Source: Gemmatales bacterium (GTDB taxonomy: Bacteria > Planctomycetota > Planctomycetia > Gemmatales > HRBIN36). From it: a stretch of DNA of 64,000 nucleotides. Positions 48,343 through 56,575 of this stretch are shown piece by piece (the stretch's first letter is position 1; each line of letters starts with the position of its first letter). The translations under genes and the position numbers were made by a program. The stretch is from positions 1-64,000 of the forward strand of contig JANXCQ010000021.1 of NCBI GenBank assembly GCA_025060195.1. The letters are read 5' to 3'. The notes under the pieces were generated by a model. The model saw nothing but the letters and a program-made list of their open reading frames with translations, made no database searches and was not told where the DNA came from.

Positions 48343-49557
48343 ATGATGCAGGATCGAAACACAACAGTCAGGATATATGCCGAATGGATGTTTGATGGGG
48401 ATGACGTGGTACCGGGTTCTGGCATTTTATTAGGCGTGAGCGGCTCTCATATCGCGGCGGTGCGTGCTGGAGCCAATCCTGAGGAGGCTGACTTGCAATT
48501 TAGTGGGTGCAGTGTGCTGCCAGGATTGATAGATAGTCATGTGCATTTGTGTTTTAGTGCTGGACGGACCCATGCTGAGGTAGTCGAGGACTTACTGAAA
48601 TCGGATGGCGACCAATTGTTGCAAAGGGCGATAAAACATGCTCAGCAAGCGCTAAAGGCAGGAATTACAACTTTACGGGATTGCGGGGGACCGACCCAGG
48701 TACTGTTGGCATTACGAACCTTAGTAAATCAAGGTAAACTTCCTGGGCCTGAGGTTTTGGTGAGTGGTTCGCCGATTACTACACCGAAAGGCCACTTGTA
48801 CTATGTAGGTGCGCCTGCGACAGGTGCCGAGGATGTGGAACGTCGAACGGACGATTTGTTGGAGGCGGGGGTGGACTTCGTGAAGCTAATAGTCACTGGC
48901 GGAAACATGACGCCAGAGTCGAACCGTTTGGGGTGTCAATATAGTGCAGAAGAAATCAAGCGTGCAGTGCGATGTGCGGAGCGGGCCAATAGATATATAG
49001 CTGCACATGTGTTGAATCGTGAGGGGTTGAGGCGGGCAGTGCTGGCGGGCGTAAGAACGTTAGAACATTGCAGTTGGCGTACGGGTTTGGTGCATCACGA
49101 ATTTGATGAGGGATTAGCACGACTAATGCGTCAGCAAGGGCAAATCGCTTCGCTGACCATGAGTGCTCCGACCTGGCGTAAGGTATGGCCTGAAATGGGC
49201 AAGCTAGACCCAGAGCTATTTCGCGATTTAGAGGATAGGTTTGCCAGCGAGCGGCAGATGATTGAAAGCGGCGTGCGGTTTATTTTGCATACTGATGCAG
49301 GAGTTAGGCAAACGCCGGTGGGGATATCGCTCATTTATGGACTGCGAGCCGCACAATTAGAGTTGGGGCTGAGCAGCGTGGAGTGTTTGCGCGCGGTCAC
49401 TGGGCATGCGGCTGATGCTTTAGGTTTAGTGGACCGAGGCCGCTTACGCGTTGGACAACGTGCCGATATTGTGGTGGTAAAAGGTCGGCCTTGGCAGGAC
49501 TTATCAGCGTTGCATGAGATACGCGGAGTGTGGTGTGGCGGTAAACGATGTGTGTAA
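48343..49557 (+). CDS. Amidohydrolase-superfamily protein (imidazolonepropionase/dipeptidase-like)
   Basis: The 404 aa protein has the amidohydrolase layout: N-terminal beta sandwich, first metal motif PGLIDSHVHLCF (HxH, about residue 60), GITTLRDCGG, a VDFVKLIVTGGNM segment carrying the metal-bridging Lys, His ligands in AAHVLNRE and LEHCSWRT, and the conserved Asp in LHTDAGV, followed by GHAADALGLVDRGRLRVGQRADIVV. These match the metal-dependent hydrolases that cleave Xaa-Pro dipeptides or imidazolone rings, often annotated only as amidohydrolase. Start is set at the first ATG after GAGTGG (the track begins at GTG). The stop is directly adjacent to the stop of the convergent HhH gene. No signal peptide. 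Confidence 0.88.
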   Translation: MMQDRNTTVRIYAEWMFDGDDVVPGSGILLGVSGSHIAAVRAGANPEEADLQFSGCSVLPGLIDSHVHLCFSAGRTHAEVVEDLLKSDGDQLLQRAIKHAQQALKAGITTLRDCGGPTQVLLALRTLVNQGKLPGPEVLVSGSPITTPKGHLYYVGAPATGAEDVERRTDDLLEAGVDFVKLIVTGGNMTPESNRLGCQYSAEEIKRAVRCAERANRYIAAHVLNREGLRRAVLAGVRTLEHCSWRTGLVHHEFDEGLARLMRQQGQIASLTMSAPTWRKVWPEMGKLDPELFRDLEDRFASERQMIESGVRFILHTDAGVRQTPVGISLIYGLRAAQLELGLSSVECLRAVTGHAADALGLVDRGRLRVGQRADIVVVKGRPWQDLSALHEIRGVWCGGKRCV

Positions 49558-50277
49558 TCAGCGTGGTTTCTTGGAGAATGAAACCGTGTTCAGCGAGTGT
49601 TGGGCGTTTTGTCGGGCCGTTGGGCAGTATTGCCGTAGATTACATTTGCTGCACCCAGGTTCGGGCAGACAATATTGGTGAGCAATGGCGGAGAGGATTT
49701 CGTACACGGGCGGAGCGTCAGCCTTACGTACTTGACGTTGTAGCGCAGCCTGAGCCCCGGGTAAGGAGGAGTCCGTAACCATGCCGAGCCGGAGCACGAC
49801 CCGATGAGTGGACTCGTCGAGGGGGAGAGCGTGTGCTCCTAAACTGTATTGACAGACCCAGGCAGTGATAAAGTGGTCCACATGGCGCCAGCGCGCCAAT
49901 TGTTTCATCGCCTGAAGGAGCGGTTTATGCTTCAAGCCTTCCAGGTCAAAGGAGAACTGGGAATTAAAGACGTCGTCGAGCAGGCCCGTGATCTGCTCGG
50001 CTCGAGCGAAAGCATCTGGGAGTGGCACAAGCACGTCCGCAACTTCGCGAATGGCGGAAACCCGGATTTCGTTCCAGTCAAAGAAAGCCCGTCGGAGTCG
50101 CTCAAAGGCCGCATCAGCGCTATCGCGCGGGCAATTGCGTCGGCAGATAGCATAAACCATCTGATCTAAAACGGGCCGCGGTTCGGGCAGGCGAATTTGG
50201 AATTGTTTGGGCAACGAACCCAGAAGGCGACGCCAAATTTGCGCTTTGCTAATCAAGGCAGGCATATACTCCCTCAC
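49558..50277 (-). CDS. HhH-GPD superfamily DNA glycosylase-like protein with [4Fe-4S] cysteines
   Basis: The 239 aa protein has the EndoIII/MutY fold: an N-terminal helical block (VLDQMVYAICRRNCPRDSADAAFERL), a core with the conserved aspartate segment ALPLDESTHRVVLRL (compare VDTHI-x-RV), and a C-terminal cluster YCLPEPGCSKCNLRQYC (C-x5-C-x2-C-x5-C, against C-x6-C-x2-C-x5-C in EndoIII). The usual LPGVG-x-KTA helix-hairpin-helix with the catalytic Lys is not recognisable here (LARWRHVDHFITAWV), so lyase activity is doubtful. Start is the GTG overlapping rbfA's stop by 4 bp; an ATG four codons later is an alternative. It is the last gene of the infB-ylxP-rbfA cluster. Confidence 0.75.
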   Translation of the reverse strand: MREYMPALISKAQIWRRLLGSLPKQFQIRLPEPRPVLDQMVYAICRRNCPRDSADAAFERLRRAFFDWNEIRVSAIREVADVLVPLPDAFARAEQITGLLDDVFNSQFSFDLEGLKHKPLLQAMKQLARWRHVDHFITAWVCQYSLGAHALPLDESTHRVVLRLGMVTDSSLPGAQAALQRQVRKADAPPVYEILSAIAHQYCLPEPGCSKCNLRQYCPTARQNAQHSLNTVSFSKKPR

Positions 50278-50732
50278 TCTAGGGAGGAAGGCGGCGAGGA
50301 TCCTTCCTCAGCAAGCGATCCTTCTGACCTGCTGGCAGCCGGCACCACTGCACTCGCCTCGGATGGCGCCTTAGTGGCCGATTGCCCATAAGCTTCTTGC
50401 TCTTGGCGAAGAATCGCAGCCACCCGTAGACTATTCTTTACGCCCTTATCTAAGCGGAATTGTAAGGCGGGAACGTAGCGTGTAGTCAGTTGCTCGCCGA
50501 GTTTTCGCTGGATGTAGCCCCGTGCCCGGTTCAAAGCGTCCAGGCATTCGCGTTGCTCTTGCTCCGAGCCCATAATGGAAACATAAACTTTAGCATGTTG
50601 CAAGTCCGGACTGACTTCAGCTCGGGTAACGGTGACGTTGCGAATGCGCGGGTCATTGAGTTCCAGAAGTACAGTCTGACTTACCACCCTGCGCACCACC
50701 TCAGCGACGCGTTCTAAACGAAACGGTTTCAT
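50274..50732 (-). CDS. rbfA: 30S ribosome-binding factor A
   Basis: RbfA binds immature 30S near helix 1 of 16S rRNA and assists its late maturation and cold adaptation. The 152 aa protein shows the KH-like core (RVAEVVRRVVSQTVLLELND, VTVTRAEVSPDLQHAKVYV, then LNRARGYIQRKLGEQLTTRYVPALQF). It carries an extra 45 residue Ser/Ala/Pro-rich tail. It follows ylxP by 2 bp and overlaps the glycosylase-like gene by 4 bp. Confidence 0.94.
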   Translation of the reverse strand: MKPFRLERVAEVVRRVVSQTVLLELNDPRIRNVTVTRAEVSPDLQHAKVYVSIMGSEQEQRECLDALNRARGYIQRKLGEQLTTRYVPALQFRLDKGVKNSLRVAAILRQEQEAYGQSATKAPSEASAVVPAASRSEGSLAEEGSSPPSSLE

Positions 50733-50734
50733 CG

Positions 50735-51013
50735 CTAAACTTCCAATTGATAATCGAGGAGCTGGGCAACGGGATGGCAGCGCACGAACTCGACCACTTG
50801 GCTGAGAGCCTTGCGCAGATGCACCGATTCATTACTGACCATAGCCACGCCGAGCACTGCCAACTGGCGATGGTCTTGCGCGTCCACCTCGGCAATGGAA
50901 ATGTTGAAGTGATTGCGCAGACGATCTTTGATGCTGGAAATCACTTGCCGCTTTTCCTTCAAGCTGCGCGACTCTGGTATCATCAAGTGCATGCGCAGAG
51001 TACCGATGAGCAT
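50735..51013 (-). CDS. ylxP: DUF503 protein (YlxP)
   Basis: The 92 aa protein matches DUF503 throughout (IGTLRMHLMIPESRSLKEKRQVISSIKDRL, then NISIAEVDAQDHRQLAVLGVAMVSNES). This small protein is almost always encoded between infB and rbfA and, in Bacillus, copurifies with ribosome-maturation factors; an assembly role is suspected. It lies 35 bp after infB and 2 bp before rbfA on the same strand. Confidence 0.94.
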   Translation of the reverse strand: MLIGTLRMHLMIPESRSLKEKRQVISSIKDRLRNHFNISIAEVDAQDHRQLAVLGVAMVSNESVHLRKALSQVVEFVRCHPVAQLLDYQLEV

Positions 51014-51048
51014 GGCCAGACCCTGTCAGGCGACAGATGATTTGCCTG

Positions 51049-54000
51049 TTAATTCGGGGATGGGTGAGATGCTTTTTCGTCGAGCGTGCGCTGCACTTGC
51101 ACAATGCGAAAGATTTCGAGCACATCATCCACTTTGACATCGTCGAAATTGCTGATCTTGATACCACACTCGAAGCCTTCACGAACTTCGCGTACGTCTT
51201 CTTTGAATCGCCTCAGGGATTCGATAACGGCAGAACGATCAGCGGGTGGATAAATTACGCGACCTTCGCGGATGACCCGTACCTGAGCGCCACGTTCCAC
51301 GACTCCTTGAGTCACATAACAACCCGCCACAGTGCCCACTTTGCTGATTTTGAAGACCTCACGCACCACGGCACGTCCCAAAGGAACTATTTCTTCCCGC
51401 GGCTTGAGTCGGCCTTCCAAAGCCGCCTTCAAATCTTCGGTAAGCTGATAAATGATGTTGTACAAGCGAATGGATACGTTGCGTTGCTCTGCTAACGACT
51501 GAGCGCGATGATCAGGCACCACATTGAAGCCGACAATCAAGGTGTCTTTTGGCGACGCCAAGGCCAATTGAACGTCTCCCTCGGTAATAGCGCCGACACC
51601 AGCATGAATGATCGTCAACTTAATTTCCGGGTGCTGGAGTTTCTCGAGCTCTTTCCGGATGGCTTCGATGGAACCCCGGACGTCGGCCTTGAGGATAATC
51701 TTTAGTTCCTGAACTTCTCCCTTAGCCAGGTCTTCAAGTCGGAAGGTAGCTGGGCGGACAGGGCCGGAAAAACGAAGGCGCTCGCGGCGCTTTTCCACGA
51801 TGGTCCGAGCGGTTGCCAGATCGGGCACCCCAAAGAACTTGTCCCCTGCCTCAGGCACTTCATCCAGTCCTGCTACGGCAACCGGGGTGGCGGGGCCCGC
51901 TTGCTGAATCGGTCTGCCATTGCAATCGAGCATGGCGCGCACGCGACCGTAACTGGTGCCACAAACAATACAGTCGCCGACATGTAACGTGCCGTTCTGT
52001 ACCAGCAAGGTAGCAACGACTCCTTGCCCTTCCGTGACTTTCGCTTCCAAACATGTGCCCAAGGCAGGTTTTTTCGGGTTGGCCTTGAGCTCGCGGAGCT
52101 CTGCCAGGACGGAGATCATGTCAAGCAGTTCTTGGATGCCGCGGGCACGGTCCTTCGCGGCTACGGTTTCGACGAACGGTACGTCACCGCCCATGGTGTC
52201 GGGGATCAACCCGAGGCTGTATAACTGATTTCTTGTCCGCAGCACGTTGGCGTTGGGTAAGTCCACTTTATTAATGGCGACGATAATGGGAACGTTAGCG
52301 GCGCGGGCATGGCTGATGGCTTCCTCCGTCTGGGGCATGACACCATCATCGGCGGCGACAACCAGGACGACAATGTCGGTTACGTGAGCGCCCCGCGCTC
52401 GCATGGCGGTAAAGGCTTCATGGCCGGGAGTGTCCAAGAAGGTGATTGGCCGTCCCCCGTGTTCGACCTGCCAAGCACGTAGGTGTTGGGTGATGCCTCC
52501 AGCTTCGGTACTGGCAATGTCGCTTTCGCGGATGCGATCGAGCAAGCTGGTCTTACCGTGATCCACATGCCCCATCACGGTCACTACCGGCGGACGAGGC
52601 ACCAAGTCTTCCGGCCGATCCGGCGCCTGCAGCTGCTTGAGGATTTCTTCTTCGGGATCGGCCGGCTTTTTGATCTCCAGCTCTAGGTTATACTCAATGG
52701 CCAACTCTTCCGCGAGTTCGTCAGGAAGAGTGGCATTGACGTTGAGCATTTGGCCTCGCTGCACCAATTTTCGCAACAGATCCTGAACCGAGACTCCTAA
52801 TGCCTCGGAAAGCGAACGCACGGTAATAGGGGGCTCGATGGGAACCTTTCCTTTCCTGGGTTGGGTAACAGGCCGCGGTGCAGGGGGTTTTCCCTCGGCG
52901 CGAACGCGGCGAGCGACAGGCCTGGCTTCCTCGGCCTCTGCTTCCGGCTCGACCAAGGTGTCGGCAGCGGTTTGGGTAGCGCGCAAACGTGCCTCTTCCC
53001 GGCGACGCAGACGTCTTTCCTCGCGGCCAATAAATACACCAGGCCGCCGTTTGCCTATGGGCCGCAGTTCATCTTCTTCGTCGGCCTCGATGCTTAAGTC
53101 AACATGCTCCTTGGTAAGCTTTATTTGCGTATCAGCCTTAGACTTCTCGGGTAACTGTAGTTGCTTATCCGGCGGCGACGGGATCGGCTTAGGTTGCTGC
53201 TGTTGTTGTTTGATAATTTCCTCTAACGTGGCCAGCGGTTTTTGTTCTTGCGGCGCTTTAGAAGGCTTATCCTTTTCCTTCTCTTTGGCCGACTTTTGGG
53301 TGGGCTTACGAACAACAAAAGCGACCGGAGGCGTGGTGGAGGTCTTTTGAGGCGCGTGGGTAGCTGCAGGTGCAGAGGGCTTCACTTTTTGAAGAACAGG
53401 GATTGGGCCACTTGTCGCAGTTTTACCCGAAAGGGGAGTCGGTTGCATCGGGGCACTCGGCGGAGAACTTGGCGCGGCAGGAGCAGTCGGACTAGTAGCG
53501 GGCGGAGTAGTAGTTGTGGGCGGCTGCGGCCGCGTGGGCGTGGTTACCACGCCAGGGCCCAGACCTGCCTGCTGCTGGGCTTGTTGTTTGAGTTCCTGTT
53601 GACGCTGCCGCAACTTGTCCAAGTTGACTATGTGTTTTACTTGCTTAGGAACATTCGGGGAGGCGGGCATGCTTGGTCTTGGCGAGGTCGCAGTACTCGC
53701 ACCAGGTTTAGCACCGGGGCTCACCTCCTCTTTGGCCGGCTCTCGACTCGATGTCCCCAAACTTGCTGCGGGCGTACTGATAATTGGCTTTTCCTTACTG
53801 CCGGGTTCGGTAACTGATTCCGCACTCGTGTGTGCAGTCGCGGACGCGACGACGGTAAGCTCCTGAGGCGTAGGCGGCGGCGTTTCGATTGATGCTAAAG
53901 TCTTTTGGTCAACTGCTGGCCGAGTTGCCTCTGGTGGACTCAATTCGGGCGACGTTGCCGCAACGACTGGTGAGACCTCTTGTTGTAACGCTTTCTCGTC

Positions 54001-54249
54001 AGTTCGGGGTGCGCTGACAGGCAAAGCCGCACCCTCTTGTTGTCGGCGATGCGCTCCGCGCAAAATGTTCGCTTCTTCCTCGGTTAACCCACACAACTGA
54101 TTCCGAATGTGGAGCCCCTCACGCTGGGCTAACTCTTGCAAATCGCGCCAGGCAATCCCCAGTTCGCTCGCCAACTGATGCGCGCGAATCTTCGTACCTC
54201 GACGCGATGTCGGGCGTTGTTCACTAATTCGCTCTGTTGCCGTTGCCAA
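51049..54249 (-). CDS. infB: Translation initiation factor IF-2, long form
   Basis: IF-2 brings initiator tRNA to the 30S subunit and hydrolyses GTP upon 50S joining. The G domain has [20 protein letters not shown] (G1), [11 protein letters not shown] (G3) and INKVDLPN (G4), followed by domains II-IV. An exceptionally long N-terminal region of about 480 residues is rich in Pro, Ala, Ser, Thr and Gln with basic patches, and a short IF2-N motif begins the protein ([20 protein letters not shown]). The track start is a GTG; GGAGGG lies inside that N-terminus eight bases ahead of a TTG, so I place the start there (1066 aa). First gene of infB-ylxP-rbfA. Confidence 0.93.
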   Translation of the reverse strand: MATATERISEQRPTSRRGTKIRAHQLASELGIAWRDLQELAQREGLHIRNQLCGLTEEEANILRGAHRRQQEGAALPVSAPRTDEKALQQEVSPVVAATSPELSPPEATRPAVDQKTLASIETPPPTPQELTVVASATAHTSAESVTEPGSKEKPIISTPAASLGTSSREPAKEEVSPGAKPGASTATSPRPSMPASPNVPKQVKHIVNLDKLRQRQQELKQQAQQQAGLGPGVVTTPTRPQPPTTTTPPATSPTAPAAPSSPPSAPMQPTPLSGKTATSGPIPVLQKVKPSAPAATHAPQKTSTTPPVAFVVRKPTQKSAKEKEKDKPSKAPQEQKPLATLEEIIKQQQQQPKPIPSPPDKQLQLPEKSKADTQIKLTKEHVDLSIEADEEDELRPIGKRRPGVFIGREERRLRRREEARLRATQTAADTLVEPEAEAEEARPVARRVRAEGKPPAPRPVTQPRKGKVPIEPPITVRSLSEALGVSVQDLLRKLVQRGQMLNVNATLPDELAEELAIEYNLELEIKKPADPEEEILKQLQAPDRPEDLVPRPPVVTVMGHVDHGKTSLLDRIRESDIASTEAGGITQHLRAWQVEHGGRPITFLDTPGHEAFTAMRARGAHVTDIVVLVVAADDGVMPQTEEAISHARAANVPIIVAINKVDLPNANVLRTRNQLYSLGLIPDTMGGDVPFVETVAAKDRARGIQELLDMISVLAELRELKANPKKPALGTCLEAKVTEGQGVVATLLVQNGTLHVGDCIVCGTSYGRVRAMLDCNGRPIQQAGPATPVAVAGLDEVPEAGDKFFGVPDLATARTIVEKRRERLRFSGPVRPATFRLEDLAKGEVQELKIILKADVRGSIEAIRKELEKLQHPEIKLTIIHAGVGAITEGDVQLALASPKDTLIVGFNVVPDHRAQSLAEQRNVSIRLYNIIYQLTEDLKAALEGRLKPREEIVPLGRAVVREVFKISKVGTVAGCYVTQGVVERGAQVRVIREGRVIYPPADRSAVIESLRRFKEDVREVREGFECGIKISNFDDVKVDDVLEIFRIVQVQRTLDEKASHPSPN

Positions 54250-54649
54250 ACCTGTCTCCCTCCGTCTGGCCATGCGTGATCTAAGCACCGCCAGACTTGC
54301 CTAATCGGATTGCAAGTACTCACATAGATAGCCCTCCCCCAAAGAGTTCCAATTCCCCTTCCTGGCCGCGATGCCGACGCATACAAATCGGCTTTGGGGG
54401 TAGGTTAGCATGCGTTGTTCGTAATATTTTACGCTATTGCTCTATCTCGAAAAGTCCGATTTTGTCATGGTTTGGACGGCCCCCAGCGATCCGATCGTTT
54501 CCGTGTAAGAAGCGAACGTTGAGCAAAGCTAGAGCTTGGTCTTGCCTTGGCCATGTTGATATGGCATAAGCCAAGCTTCCCGATGGTCAGCCCTGAACAT
54601 CTGACCACGCAGAATACCGCCCCCATTCGCGTGGGAGACGACTTTCTGT
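54250..54649. other. Divergent intergenic region between infB and the lipoprotein gene
   Basis: This 400 bp region must hold promoters for both genes, although the first bases lie in an alternative infB start. It contains the inverted repeat at 54336-54400. No -10/-35 pair is convincing and no small gene or RNA was recognised. Confidence 0.5.
54336..54400 (-). repeat. Inverted repeat in the infB leader region
   Basis: CCCCCAAAG (54336) and CTTTGGGGG (54392) are exact inverted copies 47 bp apart, with a further three pairs after a 2 bp mismatch. If infB is transcribed from upstream of it, this would be an RNA stem about 90-150 nt ahead of the start codon. Confidence 0.35.
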
Positions 54650-55264
54650 ATGCCGGCACGGAAACCGATACCGCGGCGTGGAGTCCTTATGGCCGCATGC
54701 GGCTGTGGGTGGATACTGGCCGTGACAGGATGCATGATGTTCCCGCATTCTTGGTCCACATGGCTAATTCCCGAAATGAGCGTTGAAAATCCCCTGTTTA
54801 TTCCTCAGGCACACGAATCTCAGGCTTACGAGCTGGTCTTCCGCAAAACGACCGACGCCATCGCTGCTTTTTTTCCGATCGCTTATTCCAACCGCTATGA
54901 TGGGCGAATTGAGACGGATTATCTAGTCTCCGCGGGCTGGCTCGAACCATGGAACCCACTGCCCTACGACAAATACGAGGTTACCGAGACCACGCTGCAA
55001 AGCGTGCGCAGACGCTGTGTCGCTACCATAGTGCCTGCGGAGGCCGGGGGATATTATGTAGAAGTCAAGATTTATAAGGAACTGGAAGACTTAGCCCGTC
55101 CTGCCTACGCTGGGGCCGGTGCTGTAGTTCCGCGTCTGGAGGAAACGCCTGGTCGCATCTACGTAACGACCACTGCAACGCCCGCCCCCAAACAATGGAT
55201 TCCCGTAGGCCGCGACTATGCTTTCGAACAGGTCATTCTCTTACGCTTGAAAAAGTGGCTTTAG
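54650..55264 (+). CDS. Probable lipoprotein, unknown function
   Basis: The 204 aa protein begins with a basic N-region and hydrophobic stretch ending LAVTGC (PARKPIPRRGVLMAACGCG... ILAVTGC), a lipobox with Cys28 as the predicted lipidation site, and continues with a globular domain rich in Glu, Tyr and Arg (TDYLVSAGWLEPWNPLPYD, KYEVTETTLQSVRRRCVATIV). The ATG chosen keeps the basic n-region; a second ATG at 54689 has a better GGAG but removes that region. No family recognised; a planctomycete-only lipoprotein is likely. Divergent from infB and convergent with the ATP-grasp gene, whose stop is 23 bp away. Confidence 0.72.
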   Translation: MPARKPIPRRGVLMAACGCGWILAVTGCMMFPHSWSTWLIPEMSVENPLFIPQAHESQAYELVFRKTTDAIAAFFPIAYSNRYDGRIETDYLVSAGWLEPWNPLPYDKYEVTETTLQSVRRRCVATIVPAEAGGYYVEVKIYKELEDLARPAYAGAGAVVPRLEETPGRIYVTTTATPAPKQWIPVGRDYAFEQVILLRLKKWL

Positions 55265-55286
55265 CGCTAAGGGTTCTTGCTGAGCA

Positions 55287-56405
55287 CTAAGTAGCGACCG
55301 AAGTTGCGGCGACCGAGAGCGAGTCGCTGCCATTAGAAGCAAGCGACTGCGCTGGCAAGCCGAGCATAGGCATGTCCACGTCGTAGGGGGGACGTTCCAA
55401 TGCGGCTTTTATGATGAGCTTCAACAGTTCGGGGAAGGAAATGCCCGCACGTTCCGCCTGACGGGCAATGCCGATGCCTTCATCTAAACACGGATTACAA
55501 TTGACATCTAAGACGTGGGGCCGGCCACTTTCGTCCAGGCGCACGTCCACGCGTCCATAGCCCCAACCGCCAACAGAGCGAAACGCTCTCACGGCCATCT
55601 GATTGATTTCCTGGAGCAGCGCAGGCTCTACTTCAGCGGGACAAATCACGGAGGTACGCTGATACTCCTCAGTGTTTTCGAGCCACTTTGCCGCATATGA
55701 CATGATAGGCGGAATAGTTGGTGGTAAACGGGAGTAATCCACTTCCGCTAAGGGAAGCACGCGTAGTCGCTGACCACCAACTAACGCGACATTAAATTCT
55801 CGTCCCGTCAAAAAGCGTTGCACTAAGGCAGGTTGGTTGAATTCGCGGAGGATGTAACTAACCTGCTGGCGCAGTTGCGTCTTGTTATACACCACCGAGT
55901 TGCGCCCCAGACCAATGCCGGCGTGTTCTTGGCTGGGCTGAACAATCAGAGGAAACTGCCACTTATGTTCGCGGACCGCCTTCACTGTCTCCAATAGCGC
56001 GGTGTTGGGTGGCACGGGAATACCTACGCCACTCAACAGGCAAGCGGTCATATACTTGAACCGACACAACCCTAAGGCTAACGCTGGCGAACCGGTCATG
56101 GGGAAGCCCATCATGCGTACCAATGCGGCCACACGCATTTCGTATTGAGCCCCGTGGACGACGTCGTCGTACTGGTTGAAAACCACATCCGGTCGCAGCC
56201 GTTTGAGCAGGCGCTGGAAGCGAAATAGGTCATGGGCCAGCGCTACCACAGTCACCGTGTGGCCAATCCTGCGCAGCGTGCGCGCCAATCGACGTATCTG
56301 CGCTCGCAGGTCGCGCATGCTGGCGCGATCTTCCGGGAGATCTGGCGGCGCTACCCGCGCCGCGTTGTACACTAATGCTATGTGTAACCGCCTCATGCTC
56401 GACAT
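55287..56405 (-). CDS. ATP-grasp ligase, D-alanine-D-alanine-ligase-like
   Basis: The 372 aa protein has a D-Ala-D-Ala-ligase-like three-domain layout: N-terminal alpha/beta domain (RRLHIALVYNAARVAPPDLP), pre-ATP-grasp part (TGSPALALGLCRFKYMTACLL), ATP-grasp core (FPLIVQPSQEHAGIGLGRNSV, PALVQRFLTGREFNVALVGG) and the metal-binding VLDVNCNPCLDEGIGIA near residue 300. Carboxylate-amine ligation of an amino acid or peptide is expected, but the acceptor is unknown and the protein may not be the true Ddl, which is usually near mur genes. Cytoplasmic. No close operon partner. Confidence 0.87.
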   Translation of the reverse strand: MSSMRRLHIALVYNAARVAPPDLPEDRASMRDLRAQIRRLARTLRRIGHTVTVVALAHDLFRFQRLLKRLRPDVVFNQYDDVVHGAQYEMRVAALVRMMGFPMTGSPALALGLCRFKYMTACLLSGVGIPVPPNTALLETVKAVREHKWQFPLIVQPSQEHAGIGLGRNSVVYNKTQLRQQVSYILREFNQPALVQRFLTGREFNVALVGGQRLRVLPLAEVDYSRLPPTIPPIMSYAAKWLENTEEYQRTSVICPAEVEPALLQEINQMAVRAFRSVGGWGYGRVDVRLDESGRPHVLDVNCNPCLDEGIGIARQAERAGISFPELLKLIIKAALERPPYDVDMPMLGLPAQSLASNGSDSLSVAATSVAT

Positions 56406-56575
56406 TTTTCCGTCGTGAGATTACCTGTTATTAATCGGCAACAAGAGAAAGTCTCTATCACTGAGCTCGTTTAGGAGTTTCAATAGGCGGTGTGTAGATC
56501 GTGCCTTCTTAGTTTCTTTGGCCATTATAATTTAGCGTAGTGGCACCAAGCAGGCATCATTAGGCATTTTACGAC

